From the NCBI GenBank assembly GCA_028641055.1, contig CM054059.1, positions 109,814,263 through 109,878,262 of the forward strand: a DNA stretch of 64,000 nucleotides. Direction: 5' to 3'. The translations under genes were made by a program, and so were the position numbers. The notes under the pieces are model-generated. The model searched no databases. It saw nothing but the letters and a program-made list of their open reading frames with translations, and was not told the origin of the DNA. Below, piece after piece: positions 36,113 to 47,370 of this stretch. Each line of letters opens with the position of its first letter. Position 1 is the first letter of the stretch. This DNA is from Alopecurus myosuroides (taxonomy: Eukaryota > Streptophyta > Magnoliopsida > Poales > Poaceae).

Positions 36113-37507
36113 TAATGACCCACAAGTATAGGGGATCGCAATAGTCTTCGAGGGAAGTAAAACCCAAATTTATTGATTCGACACAAGGGGAGCCAAAGAA
36201 TATTTGTGAGACTTAACAAGTGAGTTGTCAATTCACCTGCACCTAAAAGTGAACTTGTTCGCAGTGGTTTATCAGTAGTAACAGTTTTATAGTAGCGGAA
36301 GTAGCGAAATAATAGCAGCAGTGAAATGAAAACGGCAGCAGTAGTATTTGAAGTAAACTGCGAGATTAAATATTGTAGGCATAGCGATAGATGAACGGGC
36401 GTTGCATGGATAAGATACTTCATATAATAATCAAGACATGGGCATTGCAGATAAATAAGATAAAGCATCCAAGCACTAAGTAACCATAGGCATGTGTTCC
36501 GTAAATAGTCGTATGTGCTCGCAATGAGAACTTGCACAACATCTTTTGTCCTACCAGCCCATTTTCAGCGGGGCCTCAAGGGAACTACTGGTTATTAAGG
36601 TGTTCCTTTTAATAGAACACCGGAGCAAAGCATTAACACTCCATGAACACATGTGATCCTCACATAACAGCCATCCCCTCCGGTTGTCCCAATTTCTATC
36701 ACTTCGGAGCTTCGGGTTCCGGACTACGATATGTGTAAACAACTTGCAAGTATGATCAAGAAACAATAATTATCATCGTGATTCAATAACATGTTCAGAT
36801 CTGAGATCAAGGCACCCGGGCCCAAAGTGACAAGCATTAAGAATAACAAGTTGCAACAATGTCAATAGCACTAATAGAGTATACTAGGCACTATGCCCTA
36901 ACAATCACGACATTATTACATGAACAATATCATCCAATCCCTACAATCCCCTTCAGCCCACAGCGGGGGAATTACTCACCCATGGATGGGGGAAACATGG
37001 ATGGTCAATGGAGAGCCATTGGTGATGACGATGTCAATGATCTCCTCCAATTCCCCGTCCCGGCAGGGTGCCAGAACGGAGTTTCTGAACCCCGAAAAAG
37101 GATTCGCGATTGCGGCGGAGCTACGGACTTCTTTCTGGAAAACGATCGACCCCCCTCGGGTTTTAGGGTTGAAGGCAATATGTAGTTGAAAGGGGATCCC
37201 GAGGGGCTCTCTGGGTGGCCCACACCACCAGGTGGTGCGGCCTAGGGGGCGCGCCAGGGGGTGGTGTGGCCCCCTCTGGCCCCTCTCCTGGCCACCTTCG
37301 GGATCCCGGGGTCTTCCGGTGTTTTAAGACCAATGGGGTCTCCTCTGGGCAATTTCCCGAAAGTTGATTTTTCTGCACAAGAACGAGACACCAAGGTAAT
37401 TCTGCTGAAAACAGCGTTAGTCCGTGTTAGTTGCATTAAAACACACACGTTTAGAGGAAAAAAATAAGAAAAGTGCGCGGAAAAGGAGATACGTTTTCGC
37501 TGTATCA
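36113..37507 (-). repeat. G2 3' LTR
   Basis: 1395 bp. The outer end reads TAATGACCC where the family has TGATGACCC, and the inner end is CTGTATCA. The GC-rich inverted repeat lies at 37219-37269. Confidence 0.9.
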
Positions 37508-37524
37508 ACTCCCCCCAAGCTTAG
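37508..37524 (-). other. G2 polypurine tract
   Basis: The minus strand reads TAAGCTTGGGGGGAGT next to the 3' LTR. Confidence 0.8.
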
Positions 37525-38069
37525 CTTATTGCTTGTCCTCAAGCAATTCAGTGAAAACTGAGTGCGATAAAAGACTTTTACGAACACATTTGTTTCATAT
37601 GATGTAAATATACTTACTATATGATGAAATACTTAATTATGCTCATGATAAGATACATGCAAGATACTGTCACTTAATAGCTATGCAAACCATGAAGAGA
37701 TAACAACATATTAATAATAAACAACACGAAGCATAACTATTTGCAACATTGTAATATTCATAATAGGACCTGATAAAGTGGTATCTCGCTTGCCCTTATG
37801 TGTGGGGAAAAACATAAATGCCAGGGCACCTCTGAAGTTAAAGGGAAGACTAGAAGTGAAGATATCAAAGATACAAGTATCAAAGTTATACCACAATTAA
37901 CTGTGTTCTGGGACAAGCACATTACACTAAGAATAACAGCCATTGGTCTCAAGAAGGTGCAGAAAGTGAGAATGTGAAGACTCAACATAAAAGTAAAAGA
38001 AAGGCCCTTCGCAGAGGGAAGCATGGATCACTCATGTTCTAGACCTTTTATTTTATTAAACAGAGGTAT
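37525..38069 (-). other. G2 spacer, left part
   Basis: Non-coding. It matches the G3 spacer up to about 37797, then holds 270 bp that G3 lacks. It continues at 47925 after N. Confidence 0.75.
38065..38069. repeat. Target duplication GGTAT, left copy, of element N
   Basis: The second copy is at 47920-47924, directly after the 3' LTR of N. Confidence 0.93.
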
Positions 38070-38618
38070 TGTCGGATATATACCGTATAGGGGTATATAA
38101 GATGGTAGTGAAAGTGCCTGGTTACCAGGGTGGCCCAAGTGGTAGTGGGTTGTGGTCCATTGGGCGGCCCAGTAACCTGACGCATAGAAGCCGGATTCTA
38201 GAAGAACACGGATCATGGCCCATGTGATCTGGCTTGGAGGAGAAGACGGATTCCTTACTTTCCAAGTTATTGTTACCGTAGTCTTCTAGGTTTCCTATTC
38301 TGTAAGCCCTAATCCGGTTGTTATACAAAGCCGGACGGGAGATAAACAAACCAACGAATAACAGAGAAGATATAGACCAACTCGCCGAGAAGTTGATCCT
38401 CTGCGAGTAGCTAGATCCAAAACCTCACATTGTAATCCTGTTTCCAGGCTTTAGTCCTGATTAGTGAGAAGTGCAGGAGTAGGCACGTCGTACTGTCGCG
38501 ACGTACCGAACCTGGGTAAATCCTGTGTTTACTGTCTACCACGCGATCCCGTTACCCCACGTCTCTACCGTAGTCTCATGGCACCCCCGTATATGAAAAC
38601 TACTACGATGTCTCGACA
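38070..38618 (+). repeat. Element N 5' LTR
   Basis: From TGTCGG to TCTCGACA. The probable TATA region reads TTATACAAAG at 38321-38330, where the 3' LTR has TTATATAAA. A second TATATAA lies near 38094. Confidence 0.95.
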
Positions 38619-39711
38619 GTTGGCGCCCACCGTGGGGCAAACGACGTCAGGCGTGAAGTTCCGATCTGGGATACTTGGTGGAATCGGAAGATCAATCACT
38701 GTCGGAAGCTTGGAATTCAATGATGATGTCGGACGCTTCCTGGACAACGGATCCTACATACCGGCGCAAAACCACCTGGTAAGTGCCTGCGTGTTACCGA
38801 TAGGATCTGCTAACATCTTTATCGGACTAACTGCAGAAGCAATGGGGTTTTGCGGTGGAAGCAAATTTATCCCACCCGCCCTACACCCAGTCGAGGATGA
38901 CTATGATGCCGGATTCTGCTCGGATCGCCGACAAAAAAGTGACACACACTTTATCGGCATGGTGCAGTCCGAAGTCGCCGAAAACACGGATGATGTAAAC
39001 CACGTGCAAGAGGCAGACAAAAACACACCCGTCACAGCAACGGAAGACCCGACACCCGTCATACGGGCGGAAGATCCGACATCCGTCAACGAGACGATGA
39101 ACTCGGAAGCAGAATCCGTGCTAGCCGCCATTGAGGCGAGATTAGAGTCGGAAACCGGATCAGAGGATTTTGATTCCGAAGACGAAGACGCGGACGCCTT
39201 CGAAAGGAAAGTTAAATCTTTTCAAGAGGGATTCCATGAAGTGCTAATGGAAAAACCAGCTGATACCACGGATGCTGGCAGCCAGGAAAGCCCTAAAACC
39301 CCTCCGCCAGAGGAAGAGAGAGAAGACGGAGAAACTTCTCCGGTATTTCCCAATGTTAAGGAATTGACAGAGGATGAGCCTGTCAAAAAACCTCCCTCTT
39401 CCAAGAAAAAGCATCGTGCTGCTAAGAAACTCCAATACAAAATCCGGAAGAAAAAATCAGCTGATCAAGCTGATGAAAACCTGGAAGTAGGAGATGCTAG
39501 CGGAACAAAAACTGCGGAGAAGAAAATCAAAGAAATCCTTGTTCCGCCAATGACGGAACAGGAAGAGCAAGAGCTGTTGCAAACGCCAGTGGGAGCAAAT
39601 GAACCCCTGAGATGCTGGAAGCCAGGAGACAAGCTTTACAAAGGCAACAGCAACATCTACTCAGATCTCGGCAACACCTCCAAAAAACCCAGGATGACAT
39701 TAAGCTCATGA
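38578..39711 (+). pseudogene. Element N, N-terminal ORF of the gag polyprotein
   Basis: The first ATG (38578) lies at the end of the 5' LTR and the frame runs through the primer site. The protein is hydrophilic and rich in Glu, Asp and Lys: SEDFDSEDEDADAFE near 39160-39205 and a basic patch (KKKHRAAKKLQYKIRKKK) near 39400. It shows no catalytic motif. At about 39600-39612 the reading shifts: the sequence continues in another frame as the gag ORF, whose own frame has TGA at 39600-39602. I infer a small indel that split one protein; a programmed frameshift is less likely but not excluded. The tail 39612-39711 in this frame is out-of-frame reading. Confidence 0.75.
38621..38637 (+). other. Element N primer binding site
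   Basis: TGGCGCCCACCGTGGGG begins two bases after the 5' LTR. It has the TGGCGCC start common in grass Gypsy elements. I do not assign the tRNA. Confidence 0.8.
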
Positions 39712-42293
39712 AGGAAGAAATAGAGGAGTACGAGAGAAAGAATAGATCTAGCATTAAACCTACAAGGTTACCCGGAATCGTAAGACCGGAAGTACTGCCG
39801 CCAAAAGAAAGGTTTCACAACCCATCTTGGCAAAAGCAGGTAAACGGCAAAGATGCCAGAGGCGAACCAATTTATAAAACCGCAGCAGAAAACGCGGAAG
39901 CAGCATTCGCAATCCTGAACAATGATCTGTACTCCAATGGTGAAAAACTTCAAGGGGTGTATGCTTTCCTAGGAAAAGCATTGCAACAACAACAGCAGGC
40001 CCAAGAGCGATCAGGAAGACTGCAGGATAACTCCGCCCTATGCAAAACAGCTACTTGTGCCGCTGGAGCACCTGGACCAGAGGAACCTGGAGATTCAGAC
40101 AATTCAAAGGATAAAAAAGAGGATCCGAGAAAAGACAAGAAAAACCCCGACAATAGGGATGAAGCGTCCCGAACCGGATCCCATCCCCTGAAAGGTGGAC
40201 TTAAACCCCACGATCGGGAAGAAAAATACCGGAATGACGGCAAAATAATGCCACCTCCGAGAAACCCAGCTGAGAAAGCCGGAAGATACGATACACCTCA
40301 CAGGCGTGAGAGATCCCGGACACCCCCTAAGGATAAAGAAAGGCACAGGAGCAGGACTCCGCCTAATCCAAAAGGACATGATCATGGAAGAGATAGGCAC
40401 AATCCCGGAAAAGCGCGCCCGCGCAACAATGGAAAAGAAAGGAGTAGATCCCCTTCTGTCAATTCAGCCGGAAGATATTCCGCACACATTGATAGAGCGG
40501 AAAAGGATGATCTATACTTTGGTCCTAAGTGTTTCACTGACAGGATCCGAAGGATAACCCTGCATTCTGGCTTCGCCAAAGTTGGTCCAACCTACCAAAA
40601 ATATACCGGTAGCACAAACCCGGACACCTGGCTCTCAGACTATTATACAGCCGTCCAAATCAACAATGGGACAGACCTGGAAGCTGTCAAGTTTCTTCCC
40701 CTAATGTTACTGGATGGAGCCAGACATTGGATCAATGGATTACCATCAAGAACTGTCGACAACTGGGATGATATGGCTAGAGTATTTACTCAGCATTTCC
40801 GGGGAACATACAAACGCCCGAACAACATCAACCAGCTGAACCGTTGCACCCAATTCGAGGATGAACCATACGTGGATTTCATCTCCAGATGGACAGCAAT
40901 GAAGAATAGTTGTTCTGGAGTAACTGACGTACAAGCAATGCATGCTTTCGTCAATGGCCTAAAACCCAGACTTCTATTGTTCGTGGTTGGTTCCAAGCAG
41001 CACAAAGATCTCGGATCTATGCTTACGACCGCCAACGAGCATGCTGCAGCCGAAGACGACATCAGAGCAAGAGGAGGCAATATCGATACACTGATACTTG
41101 CTAAGAAAACTCCTCGTTCTGACAAAAAAGGAACTCCAGAAACAACGACAAAACCCAAGGAATTCAACATAGCCTTTGGAAGCGAAAAAGGGAATAAATG
41201 GAAAGGACGCAGCCCAGATCCAATCAATTACACTCCAGAGGAGTGGGAGAGGATTAATTCGGAATCTTGTGTCCACCATTCACAATTTGGGAAACCCACC
41301 CATACAAACGCACAATGCCGGCTGAATAAGCACATGAAAGGCAGTGCAGGATCCGGAAATAAGGGGAAGGGTTCCAAAAGGAAACCCGCCAAACAAAAGC
41401 CAGAAGCTGACAAAGAAGACAGTGAATCGGACACTGATGAAAAAATACAGGAACAACAGCGAAAAGGCGAACCCAAATTTCCGAGAGTTGATGGAGAAGC
41501 AATGCTAACATTTCTAGCAACTCCGTCAGCAAAGGTGGCCAAAAGAACACTTCGAGAAATAAACGCGGTTGTTCCGGCAACCCCGAAATTCTTGAAGTAC
41601 TCCAACACACCAATTACCTGGGATCAGTCTGATCACCCCGGGAATATCCCTGAACCCGGCACACAAGCTCTTGTCGTAAGCCCTATTGTCCAGAACACTA
41701 GGCTAAGAAGAGTGCTGATGGATGGAGGATCCAGCATTAACATAATGTACTTGGATACACTGAAGCATCTGAAGATTTCCGAGTCCCAGCTCAATCACAG
41801 CAACATACGCTTCCACGGTATTGTCCCTGGCAGACAAGCACGGTCCCTAGGAGAAATTTCCCTAGATGTCACTTTCGGAGATAAAGATCATTTCCGGCAG
41901 GAAAAAGTATCCTTTGAAGTAGTGCCGTTCGAAACCGTGTATCACGCAATACTCGGACGAACAGCTTTCGCCAAATTCATGGCAAGATCCTGTTATATTT
42001 ATAACAAGCTGAAGATGCCAGGACCCAAAGGAGGAGTAATCACCATAGCTGGTGATTTTAAGCTGGCAAATGAGTTGGAGAAAGAAAACGCCCTTTGCGC
42101 TCAGAGAGTCATAGCAAAGGAAGAACTGAAGGAATTGGCCAAGGAGGTATCGCCGACAGAAATGCCGGCAGGAAAAGAAATCCGGAAGCAAACAGACAGC
42201 TTCAAGGCGTCCGAGAATACAAGACAGGTAATCCTAGATCCCAAAGATCCGACAAAATTCGTCGTTGTAGGGACTGGGATGACCGACAAATAG
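39612..42293 (+). CDS. Element N gag-protease
   Basis: A long open frame of 893 codons, intact from 39612 to a TAG at 42291-42293. Its start is a leading helical, Gln-rich segment (RRQALQRQQQHLL). An Arg/Pro/Asp-rich low-complexity region follows at about 40110-40470. The capsid core is about 40560-41070 (TWLSDYYTAVQINNG, FTQHFRGTYKRPNN). A Cys/His segment (CVHHSQFGKPTHTNAQC) near 41270 is knuckle-like. The aspartic protease is at about 41650-42050 with active site LMDGGSSINIMY, Asp at codon 41721-41723. It would form the virus-like particle and cleave the polyprotein. The frame continues as reverse transcriptase after the TAG. Confidence 0.88.
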   Translation: MLEARRQALQRQQQHLLRSRQHLQKTQDDIKLMKEEIEEYERKNRSSIKPTRLPGIVRPEVLPPKERFHNPSWQKQVNGKDARGEPIYKTAAENAEAAFAILNNDLYSNGEKLQGVYAFLGKALQQQQQAQERSGRLQDNSALCKTATCAAGAPGPEEPGDSDNSKDKKEDPRKDKKNPDNRDEASRTGSHPLKGGLKPHDREEKYRNDGKIMPPPRNPAEKAGRYDTPHRRERSRTPPKDKERHRSRTPPNPKGHDHGRDRHNPGKARPRNNGKERSRSPSVNSAGRYSAHIDRAEKDDLYFGPKCFTDRIRRITLHSGFAKVGPTYQKYTGSTNPDTWLSDYYTAVQINNGTDLEAVKFLPLMLLDGARHWINGLPSRTVDNWDDMARVFTQHFRGTYKRPNNINQLNRCTQFEDEPYVDFISRWTAMKNSCSGVTDVQAMHAFVNGLKPRLLLFVVGSKQHKDLGSMLTTANEHAAAEDDIRARGGNIDTLILAKKTPRSDKKGTPETTTKPKEFNIAFGSEKGNKWKGRSPDPINYTPEEWERINSESCVHHSQFGKPTHTNAQCRLNKHMKGSAGSGNKGKGSKRKPAKQKPEADKEDSESDTDEKIQEQQRKGEPKFPRVDGEAMLTFLATPSAKVAKRTLREINAVVPATPKFLKYSNTPITWDQSDHPGNIPEPGTQALVVSPIVQNTRLRRVLMDGGSSINIMYLDTLKHLKISESQLNHSNIRFHGIVPGRQARSLGEISLDVTFGDKDHFRQEKVSFEVVPFETVYHAILGRTAFAKFMARSCYIYNKLKMPGPKGGVITIAGDFKLANELEKENALCAQRVIAKEELKELAKEVSPTEMPAGKEIRKQTDSFKASENTRQVILDPKDPTKFVVVGTGMTDK

Positions 42294-43307
42294 GAAGGCG
42301 AGCTCATCAAGTTCCTCCGTGAGAACTGGGATATTTTTGCCTGGTGTCCAGCTGACATGCTAGGCGTACCCAGGGAACTTGCTGAGCACCAACTCAAGGT
42401 GATTCCAGGATCAAAACCCGTTAAACAAGGTCTCCGTCGATTTGACGGAAGAAGACGGAAGGCTATTGGCAAGGAAATTATCCGGCTTTTAGCAGCGGAT
42501 TTCATCCAGGAAGTAATCCACACTGAATGGTCCGCAAATCCGGTATTAGTACCGAAGAAAGACACTACTGCTCTTAGAATGTGTATAGATTACACAGGCT
42601 TGAACAAATTGTGTCCAAAAGATAGGTTTGCGTTACCGCGAATCGATCAAATAATAGATGCCACTGCAGGCTCTGAGCTTTTGTGCTTTTTGGATGCATA
42701 CTCCGGGTACCACCAAATACGCATGAAAAAGGAAGATCAAATTAAGACTTCTTTTATAACCCCGTACGGGACGCATTATTACGTAACCATGCCATTTGGC
42801 CTGAAGAACGCAGGTGCAACCTACCAGCGTTGCATGCAACGTTGCTTGCATAGTCAGATTGGCAAAAATGTCCATGTTTATGTGGACGACATTGCTGTCG
42901 TAACCAAGGAAAAAGATACACTCCTTGAGGATCTGCGAGAAACTTTCGAAAACTTGCGCACTTACAAGATGAAATTAAATCCATCTAAGTGTGTATTCGG
43001 GGTTCCCTCAGGAAAACTTCTGGGTTTTATCGTTTCTCATAGAGGAATAGAAGTTAACCCGGAAAAGATAAAAGCCATCTTAACCATCTCGAAGCCTACG
43101 TGCGTAAAAGATGTCCAAAGATTGACGGGTTCCGCCGCTGCCGTCAGCAGATTTATTAGTAGGCTGGGGGATAAAGCCCTACCACTCTACAAGTTGCTGA
43201 AGAAATCTGACAAAGTCAAGTGGATAGCAAAAGCACTGGAATATCTAGCAGTTATGTCTCTTCCGTACTTAGTTCAATTTCTATGTAAACATCTTTTGAG
43301 ATCATGA
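42294..43307 (+). pseudogene. Element N reverse transcriptase, truncated before RNase H
   Basis: The same frame as gag-protease, separated only by the TAG at 42291-42293. The polymerase core is well preserved: NPVLVPKKD, ALRMCIDYTGLNK, FLDAYSGYHQI (first catalytic Asp), MPFGLKNAGATYQR and YVDDI (near 42879, catalytic Asp pair). The thumb-side block (KIKAILTISKPTCVKDVQ) and CLP-like LYKLLKK are present. After KSDKVKW the sequence diverges and ends at 43307, so RNase H and integrase have been lost. No internal stop other than the TAG. The first internal ATG is at 42357. Confidence 0.9.
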
Positions 43308-43881
43308 AATAAAGTTGTCGGAATTTTGGTATCCATGTTTTTTCAGTACAAAGCATGTTTCCACCTTATCTATTTCCCAATGATCTTACAAAATACTCAA
43401 TGTTAACCTGAATTGTGCCTGCGTACTCGGCGTTAAGAAACTGAATGATTTTTCAGCCTGCTAATGGCTAAAGGAAACTTGAATTGCCTGCGTGCCCAAG
43501 TTTCATTTGAAATTCCTTGCTTTTCTAAGAATTTTCTGATTGCTTATATGTTGGGTCACGGGAGCTAGTTAGTAAAAATGCCTTTAGTATGATCCATGCT
43601 TCCGAGTTTTAACTGATTGGTTATACCCAGTTACTCGACATGACGATTTATAATGCTATCGAGCCATTTCAAACACTAAGGACAGTCAAAACACATATGC
43701 CAGAGAACTTAGAAGTTAAAGGAATAATAAAATCCGAACACTTTGCAAAGAATTTCATAATTAAGATTGCAAAAGGCGGAGTTTTCATTCATACAAATAG
43801 AAACATTACATTTTGGATTACATTGTAAGAACAGTCATGCTCCTATTGTCTACTTCCGCTATCCAGGTTCAAGGTAGCCCT
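43308..43881. other. Element N, sequence between reverse transcriptase and antisense gene
   Basis: 574 bp where RNase H and integrase are expected. I see no reading frame related to either. It probably also contains the 3' end of the antisense transcript. Confidence 0.6.
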
Positions 43882-46830
43882 TCAAGCATCCAACTCCTCC
43901 TCGCTGCTGTCGTCCTCGGGGATTGGAGGGATCTCCTCTTCTGGATAATTGACGGAGATATTTACCATGGAGGCAATCTGGGTGGCGTGGCCTTTGATTT
44001 CATCAAAGATGGTATTTCGCTGAGTATGCGTGTATCCTTGAGGGACACCGGACGCCACGCGCCAAGATTTAGCACCAGGGTAGTGCATGCGCATAAGGCC
44101 GAGTGCCATGCGCGCACCACCCCGTGCAGCGGAACGCAGGATGGAATCCCTGGATTCCGCCACCTCCATGATGGCTCCCGGAAGTTTTTCAACCTCCGAG
44201 AACTCCCCAGTCCTTGCGGGAAGGAACTTATTGACCAGCTGCATTCCAGCATCCCGGATCGAAGTCCATGTCTTCCCAAAGGCTCGGATTCCTTCAAGCC
44301 GAGTGCCATCTGGGGTATCTCCTGTTTTTCCAATAAAACAACCAAAAGGGTTAGGTGAAAAACAGAGAAGAAAAGCAAGATATGGAAAAATGGTAAAGGT
44401 ATCAGAAAATTACCGATAAGCTTGTCGATCTCGGAGACTTCCTCCAGGCGAAGGTTCAGAGCATTTTCTAAATCCTGAATGGTGGATTTATCCTTCTCCG
44501 CCTACTCGGAAGCCTTGGAATTGGCAACTCCAAGGGCCAAATTGCTGGCCTCCAGATCCTTTTGAGCCTTCACAAGATTCTTGTGAAAATCCAAATTCTC
44601 CTTTCGGAGATTCTCGGCATTGCCGGCATCTTCAGCTATCTGCTTGGCCTTAGCCAAAGCAGCTGGAAAGCAAGGAAAATTCCGAGTTTAGAAAATTTCC
44701 GGAATAAGTACTTAGACAAAAAATTGAATCGAAAACTTCAGAGGAAAAATGTTTACCTGTTGTTTCCGACAAAGCGAGCTGAGACGATTCCAGCTCCGCC
44801 TCTCTCTCCTCAAGAATAGAAATAAGATTTCTAACCTCTTTATTCTTGATGGAGAGTTTGTTGAAAACTTCCATGTTAATGGCTTCTGCAGTTTGCTGAA
44901 ACATAGCAAGGAAAATAATGGTTACTAAAAACATCAAAGCAAAAAAGAATACATTTTGTTTAATGCTTGGGGGCTAGAGTTACATACCTGGCTCATTCGT
45001 TGCAAACCCGCCAAGTTTTCATTGAACCCTTTTGCGTATTCCGCAAAAAGGGTTCCGACCGCGCTTAGGCCGTCATTGATAATCTTGAATTCCTTGTCAA
45101 AGGTGGGAATCTCCTCGTCGAATGTCCGAGAAGGTTTTCCCACCTCTGGAGCCGCCCTTTCCCTCGTGTCCGAGTTCGACACAACAGGCTGGCTGGGCTC
45201 CAGTGGCTTGGTGGTGGGCGCTCCAGCGTGCTCTTCCGCCATTGTGGATGGTGTATCTGGGGCGATGACGAGAGAAGGTTGGTTGCCTCGGCTGGAAACA
45301 ACTTTGTGTTTCTTCAGCTTCTTCGGCTTTAGGTTGGAGGGGGGCAGGCTGAAAACAAAAAACCCGAAAAAGTTAAAACTCCGAAGATGGAAGAAAAATT
45401 TCCATATAAGAAAAGAACCGAGAAGAAAAGAACCTGGAAGTGGCGACGGGGATCCCGTCAAGGTCGATAACTTCCTCAGAGGAAGAAATCTTCTTGCGCT
45501 TGCGCCCACCAGTAGTGGTAGTACGCAAGGCATCCAGCTCAGCTTCGGAGGCTAACTCCGAGTCTGGAAGTTCAGCGAACTGTCGAAAAAACAAATCAGA
45601 GTCAGAAGCACGAAAATCCGAGAAAGAATGTTAAAACTATACCCAAATGACGGAAAAAATACCTTGGGAGCCGGATTGTCGGTCGTGTACATCGGCCGAC
45701 CCACTTCGTATTGGTCGCGGGATGGGACCAACTGGTTTGCGCGCCGTTGAAGATCCCTTGGAGACCAATCCTTGATGGATGTCCGCATTGGGTCGTTGGC
45801 TCCCGTGTATTCGCACAGGAGGCGGCCACCGTGATTGGCCAATGGCTGGATCCGCCTATTTAACCAGCAAAGGACCGTGTCCATGCCAGTTAGAGGTGGA
45901 TCAGAGGAGGTGAGCTTGGCGATGCGCCGCTTGATCCTCAGAAGATCAGGCGGCAGAACCTGGACAGCTTCCGTTCCCCAATTGTCTTGGGGAATGGCAG
46001 CAGTGTTGGAGAAAGGTGGAACCCCGATGGCCTTTTTTGGGAAAGGCACATCGGGATGGTAGAAGAAAGAACCCGTCCAAAATTTGACGGATTCTGATGT
46101 CTTGATCTTGGGGAACCAATCTTCCCTAAACCTCCGAAGAGTAAAGGAGATGGTCCCGCAAGTCGGGAGTGCGCCCTCCGAGGAGTTCCGCTTAACCCCG
46201 AAACAATACATCCAGAAATCTAACCTAGGCTCTAAACCTAAGTAACCCTCGAATAGGGCCTGGAACCCGGCCATATAAAGAATGGAGTTGGGTGGCAGGT
46301 TATGGGGTTGGATGTTGCAGTGGGAGAGGATTTGGAGGAAGAAAGCGGAAGGCGGAAGTCTCATACCTCTCAGGAGGTGGGAAGAAAGAAGAACCCTTTC
46401 GCCGTCTCTCGGCATTGGCTCGTTCTCGTCTTCAGGGAGCCGTCATTTCCCTTTGAGGATCAGGCCCTCCTTTTCCAGGTTCGGAAGGAGAGCTGGCGGA
46501 ATGCTGCAGGCAATCCAATTGCCTGCAGTTTCCACCTCTTCCTCCGCTCCGACGGCGGCGGACGCGGCGGCTTCCGCAGCGGCGAGCTCGTCGCCGAGGA
46601 GTGGATCTTGTCCTCCGCCGTTTCGGGTGCAAATGGCGGGGAGGGTGCGGAGCTTGAGCCCGCAGCGTTCGCGGCGGCGGAAAGATCCTCTCCGCCCGCC
46701 GCAGAGGCCGCGGTCTTTTCCAGCTCGTCCCGGCGTGCTTTGGGGACCCGAGCTGCGGATCCAGATCATTGATTATGTCGTCGACGGTGAGCGCGGCGGA
46801 GCGAGTGGGAGACGACGGTGAGGTTGCCAT
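43882..46830 (-). pseudogene. Antisense spliced gene of element N (PF04195-like, 'putative gypsy type transposon')
   Basis: This gene lies opposite to the retrotransposon. Proposed exons: 46830-45663, 45579-45434, 45348-44988, 44895-44757, 44662-44414 and 44321-43882 (stop). The five introns are 83-94 nt, all with GT-AG ends, and the reading phase agrees at every junction. Exon 1 has the domain block LPPNSILYMAGFQALFEGYL and KFWTGSFFYHPDVPFP, as in PF04195 proteins. Exon 3 ends in a Glu- and Asp-rich linker, exons 4-5 (LEEREAELESSQLALSE) and the following exon look like coiled coil, and the last exon has GARMALGLMRMHYPGA, known from similar antisense ORFs. Breaks: a frameshift near 46730, TGA at 46443-46445 and TAG at 44502-44504. 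About 830 residues if unbroken. Its function is not known to me. Confidence 0.85.
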
Positions 46831-46966
46831 TTGGTGGCGGCGCGATTGCGTTCGTGTGCTCTGGGTGCGTTCGTGCGCTCGGGATGGTTCTTCGCTCGGG
46901 AGCTTGTGCGCAGCAATGGCGTGACAGTGAGAGTGCGGAAGATTTTTGACGAGGACGAAGACGGCT

Positions 46967-46974
46967 ATTTATAG
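46967..46974 (-). promoter_or_regulatory. TATA box of the antisense gene
   Basis: The minus strand reads CTATAAATAG across 46966-46975, a textbook plant TATA box. It lies about 137 bp upstream of the ATG at 46830, leaving room for a 5' leader of about 100 nt. This promoter is internal to the element, separate from the LTR promoter. Confidence 0.75.
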
Positions 46975-47358
46975 CCAGAAATCCGTCAAGATACGTGCCA
47001 ACGGCTATTTTGACCGTTGGATGATCAACGCGTGTCACTCGCCGGAAAATCCGAGAAATGAAACGACAGGGTAATGATGGTTATCTCCTTGTTTCCCGCG
47101 AGAATCTGTCAGAGATATGTTTCTGGGTTTTCCGAGTAAAACCCAAACGTCCCTTACGTCAGCATGATTAAGTGCGCTGACGTAAGAAGTTCCTTCTCCA
47201 CGAAGGATCGTGAGAGAAAATCCGGATTTTTAGGATTCCGAGTTTCACGTTACCATCTCTTTCAAAAGAAGAAGAATAAGAAGAATCAAGACTGCTGATT
47301 GAAATTTCTCGGACAAAGCACATTTGGCGGAAGACGGCAAATCAGAGTTTTAATCCTT
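46975..47358. other. Element N, upstream region of the antisense gene
   Basis: About 380 bp before the polypurine tract without a gene. It probably carries upstream promoter elements of the antisense gene, but I cannot point to a specific one. Confidence 0.5.
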
Positions 47359-47370
47359 CTTGGGGGCTAC
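47359..47370 (+). other. Element N polypurine tract
   Basis: CTTGGGGGCTAC directly precedes the 3' LTR at 47371. Confidence 0.8.

Noticed and set aside
39612..42293. An intact 893-codon frame as a host gene
   Set aside because: It lies between LTRs with a target duplication and contains retroviral-type capsid and aspartic protease motifs.
46282..46821. Plus-strand open frames of 156-179 codons
   Set aside because: They are reverse-strand shadows of the first exon of the antisense gene, caused by its high GC content.
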